This document shows positions 1 to 6,490 of a DNA stretch of 6,490 nucleotides, in pieces. Position numbers and translations under genes: made by a program. The notes beneath the pieces were generated by a model that saw only the letters and a program-made list of their open reading frames with translations, did not search any database and was not told where the DNA came from. Position 1 is the stretch's first letter; every line of letters begins with the position of its first letter. Source of the stretch: Tannerella sp. (GTDB taxonomy: Bacteria > Bacteroidota > Bacteroidia > Bacteroidales > Tannerellaceae); contig JAITNE010000144.1 in NCBI GenBank assembly GCA_031290635.1, positions 1-6,490 of the forward strand. The letters run 5' to 3'.

Positions 1-2
1 AT

Positions 3-16
3 AATTGAGAATTGAG
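3..16. repeat. Tandem AATTGAG direct repeat
   Basis: Two perfect back-to-back copies of AATTGAG lie at 3-9 and 10-16. A third exact copy is at 73-79 and a one-mismatch copy (AATCGAG) at 45-51. All sit in the non-coding stretch ahead of the YgjP-like gene. From memory, short tandem runs of this kind are common between genes in Bacteroidales. The array may extend left of the window. No function is apparent. Confidence 0.6.
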
Positions 17-21
17 AATGT

Positions 22-40
22 AGGGGCTGGGCTTGCCCCT
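22..40. repeat. GC-rich intergenic palindrome
   Basis: AGGGGC at 22-27 and GCCCCT at 35-40 form a perfect 6-bp inverted repeat around a 7-base loop, with a nested GGGC-TT-GCCC possibility at 29-38. It is followed by GCCCAATCG, not a T-run, so it does not look like an intrinsic terminator. The GTAGGGGC...GCCCC layout resembles palindromic intergenic repeats that I recall from many bacterial genomes, but that family link is from memory only. Confidence 0.5.
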
Positions 41-85
41 GCCCAATCGAGAAACAACGTTAGGCGGTAGCCAATTGAGAAAATA

Positions 86-110
86 GATTGCTTCGTGCCT
101 CGCAATTACG
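86..110. repeat. GATTGCTTCG...GCAAT interspersed-repeat-like element
   Basis: This 25-bp stretch starts GATTGCTTCGTGCC and ends CGCAATTACG. The arms ATTGC (87-91) and GCAAT (102-106) are inverted repeats. Read on the minus strand it closely resembles the CGTCATTGCGAGG...GAAGCAATC intergenic repeat that I recall as widespread in unrelated bacteria. It has one clear deviation, AATTACG where GAATGACG-like sequence would be typical. The family assignment is from memory and rests on one copy in this window. Confidence 0.45.
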
Positions 111-176
111 GCGTCGCATTCCCGTCATGTACTCCGTAGGACACAGATAATCCCACACTAACAGCAAAAAATGTCG

Positions 177-184
177 TACTTTTG
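177..184 (+). promoter_or_regulatory. Bacteroidetes-type -7 promoter element upstream of the YgjP-like gene
   Basis: TACTTTTG at 177-184 is an exact match to TAnnTTTG, the -7 element used by the Bacteroidetes primary sigma factor. It lies 20 bases before the ATG at 205, implying a very short leader of about 10-15 bases. I see no TTTG or TTG at the expected -33 position (around 150-157), so this would be a promoter with only one clear element. The leader before the ATG is A-rich and has no Shine-Dalgarno sequence, which is normal for this phylum. Confidence 0.5.
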
Positions 185-204
185 CGGATTATAGCGAAAT
201 AAAA

Positions 205-909
205 ATGACTACAGACAAGGTTATTGATGGAGGTGATTTGGGGATTGTGACGGTGAAGCGCAATCCGAGGGCGCAACGGTATATACTGCGGATAGTAGAA
301 GGTCGCGTGGTCGCTACCATGCCGGTGCACGGCAGCGAAAAAGAGTTGCTGAAGTTTATTAATGAGAAGCGTAATTATCTGCTGACAATGTTGAAGAAAG
401 CGCCTGTAAAACGCGTACTCGACGAGACTACTACACTGCAGACTCTGACTTTCGCGCTCAAGATTGTACGCGCCCCACTACAGCGGTTCTATGCCACAAT
501 CAAGGATGGAACGCTGCTTGTATCGTGCCCCGAAGAATCCGATTTTGCCGACCCTGCGACGCAGGAACGCTTGCATAATATACTTGAAAACGCGCTTCGC
601 TATGAAGCGAAGCGCGTACTACCCATGCGGCTGACCGACTTGGCCAAGCAGCACGGATTCGTTTTCACGACGGTAAAAATCAATAACAGCCGTACACACT
701 GGGGCTCATGCACCGCTCGCAAGGGTATCAACCTCTCGCTATCGGTCATGCTGTTGCCCGAGCATTTAGTAGATTACATCCTGCTGCATGAATTGTGTCA
801 TACAGTTGAGATGAATCATGGCGCTCAATTCTGGACTTTGATGCACCGTGTAACCGAGTGCAGAACAACGAGTCTCCGTCGTGAAATCAAGCGCCACAAA
901 ATGCTATGA
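205..909 (+). CDS. YgjP/DUF45 family putative metal-dependent hydrolase (COG1451, M48-like)
   Basis: The 234-residue protein carries the zinc-binding HExxH motif as H195-E-L-C-H199, followed by N-H205-G-A-Q-F-W, the usual third-ligand region of the family. Upstream is N161-S-R-T-H-W-G-S-C169, matching the family's conserved RWGSC block except that the Arg before Trp is His. The N-terminal half (about 1-130) is the variable beta-rich part. There is no signal peptide or membrane segment, so it is probably cytoplasmic. Length agrees with the family's usual 230-250 residues. The fold resembles metallopeptidases, but the cellular role is poorly settled; I recall the E. coli member YgjP being reported to act on UTP, which may not transfer to this protein. 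The ATG at 205 is chosen because a -7 element sits just upstream and the family similarity starts soon after. The gene converges on rprY with a 6-bp gap and appears to be transcribed alone. Codons 590-617 form a strong inverted repeat. Confidence 0.9.
   Translation: MTTDKVIDGGDLGIVTVKRNPRAQRYILRIVEGRVVATMPVHGSEKELLKFINEKRNYLLTMLKKAPVKRVLDETTTLQTLTFALKIVRAPLQRFYATIKDGTLLVSCPEESDFADPATQERLHNILENALRYEAKRVLPMRLTDLAKQHGFVFTTVKINNSRTHWGSCTARKGINLSLSVMLLPEHLVDYILLHELCHTVEMNHGAQFWTLMHRVTECRTTSLRREIKRHKML
590..617. repeat. Perfect 12-bp inverted repeat inside the YgjP-like gene
   Basis: The left arm 590-601 (ACGCGCTTCGCT) and right arm 606-617 (AGCGAAGCGCGT) are exact reverse complements around a 4-base loop, ATGA. 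Eight of the 12 pairs are G-C, so either strand could form a stable hairpin. It encodes roughly N-A-L-R-Y-E-A-K-R-V, a helix just before the RWGSC-type block. The reading frame is uninterrupted and the protein aligns with the family from memory, so this does not look like an inserted element. No T-run follows on either strand. Confidence 0.85.
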
Positions 910-915
910 TACAGA

Positions 916-1611
916 CTATTCCGCTGGGGCTATCAGTTTATAGCCTTTGCCGTGAATGTTGATTATCTCGATGTTAGGATCTTCTTTCAACAGCTTGCGC
1001 AGTTTGGTGATATAAACATCCATGCTGCGAGCATTGAAATAGTTATCATCCACCCAGATAGTCTTCAGAGCATAGTTGCGTTCCAGCACCTCATTGATAT
1101 GAGCGCAGAGCAGGCTAAGCAGTTCGCATTCTTTGGTAGTCAGTTTAGTAACTTTCTGTCCAAGAGTAAGCGTTTGCTTCTGAGTATCAAAAGTAAACTT
1201 ACCAATGGTATAGTAAGGTACATCTTTGATTTTCTTACCTTTGACGCGGCGCAGGATAGCCTCGATGCGGAGTAGCAGCTCTTCCATGCTAAAGGGCTTG
1301 GTTAGATAATCGTCGGCTCCAAGTTTAAATCCTTCAAGGATATCATCCTTCATTGTTTTGGCAGTGAGGAAGATAATTGGAATCTCCGAATTAACTTGAC
1401 GTATCTCCTGGGCAAGAGTAAAACCGTCTTTTTTAGGCATCATCACGTCGAGCACGCACAAGTCGTACTTTTCTTTGAGGAAACCTTTGTAACCTGCATC
1501 TCCATCGGGAAACAAATCGGTACTGAAACCTTTTGCTTGCAGGTACTCGCGAAGAAGCATACCCAAGTTCTCATCATCTTCGCAAAATAAAATCTTCAAT
1601 TGTTCGTCCAT
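916..1611 (-). CDS. rprY: OmpR/PhoB-family response regulator RprY
   Basis: The 231-residue protein has an N-terminal receiver domain (about 5-120) with every key residue present: acidic pocket E11-D12-D13, phosphoacceptor D55 in VLDVMMPK, T83 in FLTAKT, and K105 in DYLTKPF. A winged-helix DNA-binding domain (about 130-228) follows, with the family signature around S-M-D-V-Y-I-T-K-L-R-K-L-L (196-208) and the wing G-K-G-Y-K-L-I near the end. It should bind DNA as a phosphorylated dimer and control transcription. Sequence and pairing match RprY of Bacteroides; the Porphyromonas homologue is known as a regulator linked to oxidative stress and Na+-NQR genes. Targets here are inferred at best. The ATG at 1611 lies 6 bases after the rprX stop with no Shine-Dalgarno sequence, so the two are surely co-transcribed and possibly translationally coupled. 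Confidence 0.95.
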   Translation of the reverse strand: MDEQLKILFCEDDENLGMLLREYLQAKGFSTDLFPDGDAGYKGFLKEKYDLCVLDVMMPKKDGFTLAQEIRQVNSEIPIIFLTAKTMKDDILEGFKLGADDYLTKPFSMEELLLRIEAILRRVKGKKIKDVPYYTIGKFTFDTQKQTLTLGQKVTKLTTKECELLSLLCAHINEVLERNYALKTIWVDDNYFNARSMDVYITKLRKLLKEDPNIEIINIHGKGYKLIAPAE

Positions 1612-1617
1612 AAATTT

Positions 1618-3147
1618 TTAATTTTGAATTGTTGGTAAAGTAATTATAAATGTTGTTCCTATATTTCCAAGTCCGTTTTCGGCGCGGATAGAGCCGTGAT
1701 GGTCTTCGGCTACTTTGCGGACGTATGCTAATCCGAGGCCGAATCCCTTTACATTATGTACGTTGCCTTTTGGCACACGATAAAAACGTTCGAATATTTT
1801 CTTCAAACTTTCTTTTTTGACGCCTATGCCGTTATCTTCGACAGCAATAATCAATTTGCTGTTTTCGTTGCGGGTGCGCACCATCAGTCGTAGCGGCACG
1901 CTCTCGCGGCGATATTTGACGGCGTTATCCATCAAATTGAAGAGCATGTTGGTGATATGCATTTCATCGGCAAGGATAGTCGATTTTTCAGCTTGCAGGT
2001 CAATATCGAGGTTGCCGCCCGAACTGTTGACCTTGATTTCAAATGTATTGGCAACATTAACTATCAAGTCGTTAATATCTAATTCTTTAAGTTTGAGGCT
2101 TGCTTGCTGATCCTCGAAGAGCGACATTTGCAGCACTTTTTCAACGAGGAAGCCGAGCCGTTTGGTCTCATCGTCGATGATGTTCGAGATGTTCCTGAAC
2201 ACTTCGGGGCTTTTCGTTATATCCGAATCTTTCATCATTTGGGCGGCTATCGAGATAGTCGAGACCGGCGTTTTCAGTTCGTGGGTCATATTGTTGATAA
2301 AGTCGTTCTTTATCTCCGAAATTCGCTTCTGGCGGAAAATTGTGTATATCGTAATTGCGAAGGTGAGAAGCAGTATCAACGAGAAGATAAGAGAAGGCAC
2401 GAGGAAAGAGACGGATTCGGATATGTAATAGTTTTTAGTCGGAAAATAGACTTTGATGTAATTATGTCGCGAAGGCAGGTCGAAGGGGAATATGACCTGA
2501 GTGATTATATCCGCACTGCTGGAATTTTTAGGGAGTGGTTCGCTCTGAAAGATAAGTTGTTCGTTATTGTTCACTATCATCAATATGAACGGAATATTCA
2601 AGCCATTGTTTACAAGTTCATTCCTGATCTTCGACTGTATATCCAGGAAGTTGACGCGTCGTTCTATAGGTCTCATATCGGTTTCCAACATCAACATCAT
2701 ATCTTCACTTATTGCATTGATATAGGAATAGCGTTCTGCTTTCGAACGCTGTATCATTTCCGAGCGATCTATTATTGATGATTTAGTTGTCGATGCAGAA
2801 CCTAACTTTTGCATTTCTGTCTTTTTGCGCGTCTCTTGAAGTTCTACCTGCTCTATTTCGCCGACAGAAGTATATTTAATACTGATACTTATATCATTGA
2901 CAGCTTGCGAATTACTATAAGCGTCTTCGGAGTATCTGTTATTTATGTTATATTCTTGAGCATATCTATATACTTCATCTTTCGAGAGTTCGCGTGAGAC
3001 CTTTTCGAGACTGCGACGTACGGTTAAGTCAAACAGTTCGTTGCTCGTCTTCATGATAGTCGCGACGTACTGTACTTGCAGTATTAGCAAGCCTGCAAAT
3101 GCGAAAATCATTACGCCCGTAAGTATCCATATCATAGACTTTTTCAT
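1618..3147 (-). CDS. rprX: Membrane sensor histidine kinase RprX
   Basis: The 509-residue protein is a classical sensor kinase. TM1 is about residues 5-30 and TM2 about 246-271. Between them lies an extracytoplasmic sensor region of roughly 215 residues that I cannot assign to a named domain. After TM2 comes the dimerisation/phosphoacceptor domain with H289 in N-N-M-T-H-E-L-K-T-P. The ATP-binding domain has the N box (N404-L-M-D-N408), G1 box (E437-D-N-G-I-G442), F box (F452-E-R-F455) and G2 box (G468-F-G-L-G-L473), and ends in GTTFIITLP. All catalytic motifs are intact, so it should autophosphorylate and pass phosphate to RprY D55. It lacks an obvious HAMP domain: TM2 runs into the H-box after about 17 residues. 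The start ATG at 3147 gives a normal short positively charged N-terminus (MKKS) before TM1. The gene is first of the rprX-rprY pair; the stimulus is unknown. Confidence 0.95.
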   Translation of the reverse strand: MKKSMIWILTGVMIFAFAGLLILQVQYVATIMKTSNELFDLTVRRSLEKVSRELSKDEVYRYAQEYNINNRYSEDAYSNSQAVNDISISIKYTSVGEIEQVELQETRKKTEMQKLGSASTTKSSIIDRSEMIQRSKAERYSYINAISEDMMLMLETDMRPIERRVNFLDIQSKIRNELVNNGLNIPFILMIVNNNEQLIFQSEPLPKNSSSADIITQVIFPFDLPSRHNYIKVYFPTKNYYISESVSFLVPSLIFSLILLLTFAITIYTIFRQKRISEIKNDFINNMTHELKTPVSTISIAAQMMKDSDITKSPEVFRNISNIIDDETKRLGFLVEKVLQMSLFEDQQASLKLKELDINDLIVNVANTFEIKVNSSGGNLDIDLQAEKSTILADEMHITNMLFNLMDNAVKYRRESVPLRLMVRTRNENSKLIIAVEDNGIGVKKESLKKIFERFYRVPKGNVHNVKGFGLGLAYVRKVAEDHHGSIRAENGLGNIGTTFIITLPTIQN

Positions 3148-3431
3148 CTCAATATCTTAATATATCTTGTTTTACAGGCTGCAAAGTACGCGAAATTTCT
3201 TTTAATATTCGCATAATAAATGTGAAAATTTTTAGTTTGAAAGGTTAAAGATTATGTAGTTTTTGTGTCTATATAACCATCTTACAAAAGGAATTACTAC
3301 TTAAACTATTTGATATTCAAGTAATAAAAGTAACTTTTTGGCTAAAATCAACCGTTAAATACAGTTTTAGTTTCTTAAACTACGCAAGCAATGTTAAGCT
3401 AAAAATAAGGCTGTTACACGTTTATAAGCTA
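3148..3431. promoter_or_regulatory. AT-rich purL-rprX intergenic region, candidate rprXY control region
   Basis: This 284-bp gap is strikingly more AT-rich than the flanking genes and holds no credible ORF, tRNA or other RNA gene. AAACTA or its complement TAGTTT occurs five times (3233-3238, 3257-3262, 3303-3308, 3368-3373, 3377-3382). The last two form an inverted repeat around CTT. CTTAAACTA occurs at 3300-3308 and 3374-3382. AAGATAT (minus strand) occurs twice, 10 bp apart, at 3152-3168. I see no convincing GC-stem-plus-T-run terminator after purL. The length suggests separate control of rprXY, but that is inference. Confidence 0.45.
3181..3188 (-). promoter_or_regulatory. Near-match -7 element upstream of rprX
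   Basis: On the minus strand TACTTTGC (3188 to 3181) is close to TAnnTTTG but one base short between TA and TTTG. It lies 33 bases before the rprX ATG. The same region has no TTTG or TTG at the expected -33 distance. It is the best candidate in the gap because no exact TAnnTTTG occurs on the minus strand there, but it is weak. Confidence 0.3.
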
Positions 3432-6400
3432 TCAAATGTCGATTGAGTCTTCTATCCACTGTCGGGCATTGATAAAAGCTTCTATCCACGGGGTTACTTC
3501 GTCGTTGAAGCGTTTTTCGGGATAGTTGGCGCACTGCCAAGGGAAGATAGCCCTTTCGGGATGAGGCATCATAGCAAGATGTCGGCCGTCGTCGGAGCAG
3601 ACGCCGGCTGTTGCCCACGGCGAACCGTTAGGATTGGCGGGATAGGCGTCGTGGTTGTAACGGGCGACAATATTGTAGCGTGATTCGTCGTAAGGGAAAG
3701 AGAACTTGCCTTCGCCGTGCGCTACCCAAGCTCCTAATTTTGAGCCGCTTAATGAGCCAAGCAGCACCGAATTATTCTTGGGTATTTCGATGGTAACGAA
3801 GCCCGATTCGAACTTATGCGAATCATTATGCACCATTTTGGGTTTCTTCTCATGTTCGGGGTAGATCAATTCAAGCTCGGTCATCAGTTGGCAACCGTTG
3901 CAGATACCGAGGCTGAGGGTGTTCTTGCGTTTATAGAAGCGCTCGATAGCGCGTTTCGCTCTGTCGTTGTAGAGGATACCGGCAGCCCAGCCTTTAGCCG
4001 AGCCGAGTACGTCGGAGTTGGAGAATCCGCCGCAAAAGACAATGAAATTGATGTCTTCGAGAGTCTCGCGTCCTGAAGCAAGGTCGGTCTGATGAACGTC
4101 ACGCACGTCGAAGCCTGCCAGATAGAGTGCATAAGCCGTCTCGCGCTCGCATTGTGAGCCTTTGTCGCGCAGGACTGCCGCACGGATACCGCTGGCTCTA
4201 TGGCGCGGAATCGACAATTCGTATGATTTAAGCGAGCCGTTGAATTTCTTCGGAAACACAAACTCTAAAGGCTGTTTCATATAGTTCTCATATCTTTGCT
4301 TGGCGCATTCCTCGCCGCTTTGACGTGCGTCGAGCAGCGAAGAGGTCTTGTACCATATCTGCCGCAGTTCGTCTATCGGAAACTGATAATCTCCATTGAA
4401 ATGACGCACTGTAATGAGTCTTTCTGGAACAGGACTGCCTAATCTCAAATATCCTATGCCCGCACTATCGAGAAACTTCTCGAACGACGAGGCTTGTTTC
4501 ACTTGAACTATCAAGCCCGGATTTTCGGCAAAAAGCGTCAGTGTAGGGTCTTCGCCAAGTTTATCAATATGTATATCCATACCTCCTTCGACGTTGGCAA
4601 AGCACATCTCAAGAAGAGTAGTTATCATGCCGCCTGCCGAAATATCATGTCCGGAGAGAATAAGTCCCTGATTGATAGATTCCTGAATAGCGATGAAGGC
4701 TTTGGCAAAATAGTGAGCGTCCCTGACGGTAGGCGCTTCGTTACCAACCTTGCCGAGAGCCTGCGCAAAGGCCGAGCCGCCAAGCCTGAACTTGTCATTA
4801 GAGAAATCTACATAGAATATATACGAGCGAAAAAGAGTCTTAATCACCGGAGAGACGATTTGGCGGACGTTTTTGACCTCGCCTGAAGCCGAAATAATAA
4901 CCGTACCGGGCGATAAAACCTTGTCATTGCCATACTTCTGCGTCATCGACAACGAATCCTTACCCGTAGGTATGTTGACGCCCAGAGTGCAGGCGAAATC
5001 CGAAGCAGCCTTTACTGCCTTGTACAGACGCGCATCCTCGCCATCATTGCGGCAAGGCCACATCCAATTGGCGCTCAACGAGACGCTTCGCAAGCCTTCT
5101 TTCATAGGCGCAAAAACGAGGTTAGTCAGCGCCTCGGCTATTGCCAGCACAGAACCTGCGGCAGGGTCAATCAGCGCCGCTTGTGGAGCATGACCTATAG
5201 AGGTTGCAATGCCTTCGCGACCGTGAAAATCAAGCGCCACAGCGCCGAAGTCGCTCAAAGGTAGCTGCAACTCGCCTTGACACTGCTGACGGGCGACACG
5301 ACCGGTTACCGAGCGGTCAACCTTGTTAGTCAGCCAGTCTTTACAAGCTACGGCTTCGAGTTGAAGCACTTTCTCTACATATTGATTAATATGCAAATCT
5401 TGATCGTCTGAGGTATTTCTGTTGTATTTTAAGGGCGAAAATCTCGTCCTGACGGTATGGTCTGCCATAACTGTGCGCGGCGGCTTGCCAAACATGTATT
5501 CAAGCGGCATGTCAATAGGTTTGACGCCGTTGCTCTGTTTGAATATAAACTTCATGTCGCCCGTCGTCTCGCCTACGATGTACATTGGCGCACGTTCGCG
5601 CTCGGATATACGACGCACTCTCTCGCAGTCTTTTTCCTTGATTAGCAGCCCCATACGTTCCTGACTTTCGTTGCCTATTATTTCTTTAGCCGAAAGCGTC
5701 GGGTCGCCTATCGGCAATCGCGACATGTCGATAAATCCGCCGGTATTTTCGACTAACTCGGAGAGGCAGTTGAGGTGTCCGCCGGCGCCATGGTCGTGTA
5801 TCGAAACTATAGGATTATCGCTTGATTCGGCTACGCTGCGGATAACGTTGGCTACACGCTTCTGCATCTCGGGATTGGCTCGCTGCACAGCGTTGAGTTC
5901 TATCCTGCCGGCATACTGACCGGTATCTACCGATGAGACGGCTCCTCCGCCCATGCCTATGCGATAATTGTCGCCTCCAAGCACAACTATCTTCTCGTGT
6001 GGGTGCGGATGACCTTTGATAGCGTGTCGGCGGTTGGCGTACCCTACGCCTCCTGCCAGCATTATAACCTTGTCGTAGGCGTATTTTTGGTCGTTCTCGG
6101 CGTACTCGAAAGTGAGCAGCGAACCGCAGATAAGGGGTTGTCCGAACTTGTTGCCGAAGTCGGATGCGCCGTTAGAGGCCTTGATAAGTATCTGTTCAGG
6201 AGTCTGATAGAGCCATTTGCGGGGTTCAAGGATTTCTTCCCACTCGCGACCTTTTTCCAATCGGGGATAAGAGGTCATATAGACGGCTGTGCCTGCGATG
6301 GGCAATGAAGCTGTGCCTCCGCCCAGACGGTCGCGTATCTCGCCTCCCGTGCCGGTCGAAGCGCCGTTGAAAGGCTCGACTGTAGTAGGGAAATTATGCG

Positions 6401-6490
6401 TTTCGGCTTTGAGCGAGAGGACGGTATGTATTTTCTTAGTAGCGTAATAGTCCGGTCTGTCGCCCGATAGCGGTGCGAACTGTTCGATTT
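3432..6490 (-). CDS. purL: Phosphoribosylformylglycinamidine synthase, large single-chain form (N-terminus beyond window)
   Basis: This enzyme makes FGAM from FGAR, glutamine and ATP, the fourth step of de novo purine synthesis, in the cytoplasm. The frame is open to the right edge, giving 1018 visible residues; roughly 200 N-terminal residues are missing compared with the usual 1200-1300. The first visible part has K-A-E-T-H31-N-F-P-T-T and N-G-A-S-T-G-T-G-G-E-I-R-D (41-53), the hallmark of the synthase active site. The two AIRS-like halves follow, with H-D-H-G-A-G-G-H and later G-H-D-I-S-A-G-G-M. The C-terminal glutaminase domain (about 765-1018) starts near R-A-A-V-L-R-D-K-G-S and has an intact triad: C863 in G-I-C-N-G-C-Q, H976 and E978 in P-H-P-E-R-A. 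A TTG at 6303-6305 is an internal Leu codon (ASLPIAG), not the start. The stop is TGA at 3432-3434. Fusion of synthase and glutaminase is the normal large-PurL state, unlike the split PurS/Q/L type. Confidence 0.96.
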   Translation of the reverse strand, partial: IEQFAPLSGDRPDYYATKKIHTVLSLKAETHNFPTTVEPFNGASTGTGGEIRDRLGGGTASLPIAGTAVYMTSYPRLEKGREWEEILEPRKWLYQTPEQILIKASNGASDFGNKFGQPLICGSLLTFEYAENDQKYAYDKVIMLAGGVGYANRRHAIKGHPHPHEKIVVLGGDNYRIGMGGGAVSSVDTGQYAGRIELNAVQRANPEMQKRVANVIRSVAESSDNPIVSIHDHGAGGHLNCLSELVENTGGFIDMSRLPIGDPTLSAKEIIGNESQERMGLLIKEKDCERVRRISERERAPMYIVGETTGDMKFIFKQSNGVKPIDMPLEYMFGKPPRTVMADHTVRTRFSPLKYNRNTSDDQDLHINQYVEKVLQLEAVACKDWLTNKVDRSVTGRVARQQCQGELQLPLSDFGAVALDFHGREGIATSIGHAPQAALIDPAAGSVLAIAEALTNLVFAPMKEGLRSVSLSANWMWPCRNDGEDARLYKAVKAASDFACTLGVNIPTGKDSLSMTQKYGNDKVLSPGTVIISASGEVKNVRQIVSPVIKTLFRSYIFYVDFSNDKFRLGGSAFAQALGKVGNEAPTVRDAHYFAKAFIAIQESINQGLILSGHDISAGGMITTLLEMCFANVEGGMDIHIDKLGEDPTLTLFAENPGLIVQVKQASSFEKFLDSAGIGYLRLGSPVPERLITVRHFNGDYQFPIDELRQIWYKTSSLLDARQSGEECAKQRYENYMKQPLEFVFPKKFNGSLKSYELSIPRHRASGIRAAVLRDKGSQCERETAYALYLAGFDVRDVHQTDLASGRETLEDINFIVFCGGFSNSDVLGSAKGWAAGILYNDRAKRAIERFYKRKNTLSLGICNGCQLMTELELIYPEHEKKPKMVHNDSHKFESGFVTIEIPKNNSVLLGSLSGSKLGAWVAHGEGKFSFPYDESRYNIVARYNHDAYPANPNGSPWATAGVCSDDGRHLAMMPHPERAIFPWQCANYPEKRFNDEVTPWIEAFINARQWIEDSIDI

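Noticed and set aside
106..330. Minus-strand 74-codon frame over the start of the YgjP-like gene
   Set aside because: It overlaps the conserved gene and its promoter region, has no recognisable motif, and contains translated repeat sequence.
884..898. 15-base identity AAATCAAGCGCCACA shared with 5227-5241 in purL
   Set aside because: The two copies are read on opposite coding strands and in unrelated protein contexts, with no flanking similarity beyond a few bases. Chance is the simplest explanation.
2104..2778. A long plus-strand open frame (224 codons) opposite rprX
   Set aside because: It lies entirely antisense to a gene with every kinase motif in place, and its translation shows no recognisable domain. 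It is a shadow of the rprX codon pattern.
3368..3382. TAGTTT-CTT-AAACTA hairpin as a terminator for purL
   Set aside because: The 6-bp stem is AT-only except for one pair per side, and no T-run follows it on the minus strand, so it does not fit an intrinsic terminator.
4873..5193. Plus-strand open frames opposite purL, including this one and others at 3816-4076, 4494-4886 and 5997-6308
   Set aside because: They are antisense to an intact, strongly conserved purL and have no recognisable protein features.
6303..6305. TTG as the start codon of purL
   Set aside because: The frame continues upstream to the window edge and encodes conserved PurL sequence (AETHNFPTT, GTGGEIRD), so TTG is an internal Leu codon.

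Overview
The window looks like chromosomal DNA of a Bacteroidales (Bacteroidota) bacterium. Three things point there. The two-component pair matches RprX/RprY as I know it from Bacteroides and relatives. PurL is the long single-chain form. The start codons lack Shine-Dalgarno sequences and have A/T-rich leaders, and one upstream region carries an exact match to the Bacteroidetes -7 promoter element (TAnnTTTG). I cannot place it below the order level.

Layout: positions 1-204 are non-coding and contain several short repeats and palindromes, then a promoter-like element. A YgjP/DUF45-type putative zinc hydrolase (205-909, +) follows. It ends 6 bp from the end of the response regulator rprY (916-1611, -), so the two genes converge. 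Its sensor kinase partner rprX (1618-3147, -) lies 6 bp upstream of rprY in the same transcription direction. A 284-bp AT-rich gap (3148-3431) separates rprX from the end of purL (3432-6490, -), which runs off the right edge without its N-terminus.

How the genes relate: RprX is an inner-membrane histidine kinase with a large extracytoplasmic sensor domain. It should phosphorylate RprY, an OmpR-type DNA-binding regulator, and the two genes are almost certainly co-transcribed. PurL catalyses the fourth step of de novo purine synthesis and is housekeeping. It lies upstream of rprXY on the same strand, but the long gap with repeated short motifs suggests rprXY has its own control region. The YgjP-like gene is a separate convergent unit.

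Overall this is mostly an ordinary core-genome region, and I found no evidence of a new biological system. The points most worth a second look are a perfect 12-bp inverted repeat inside the YgjP-like gene, the repeat patchwork at 1-110, and the repeated AAACTA hexamers and phased AAGATAT repeats upstream of rprX.
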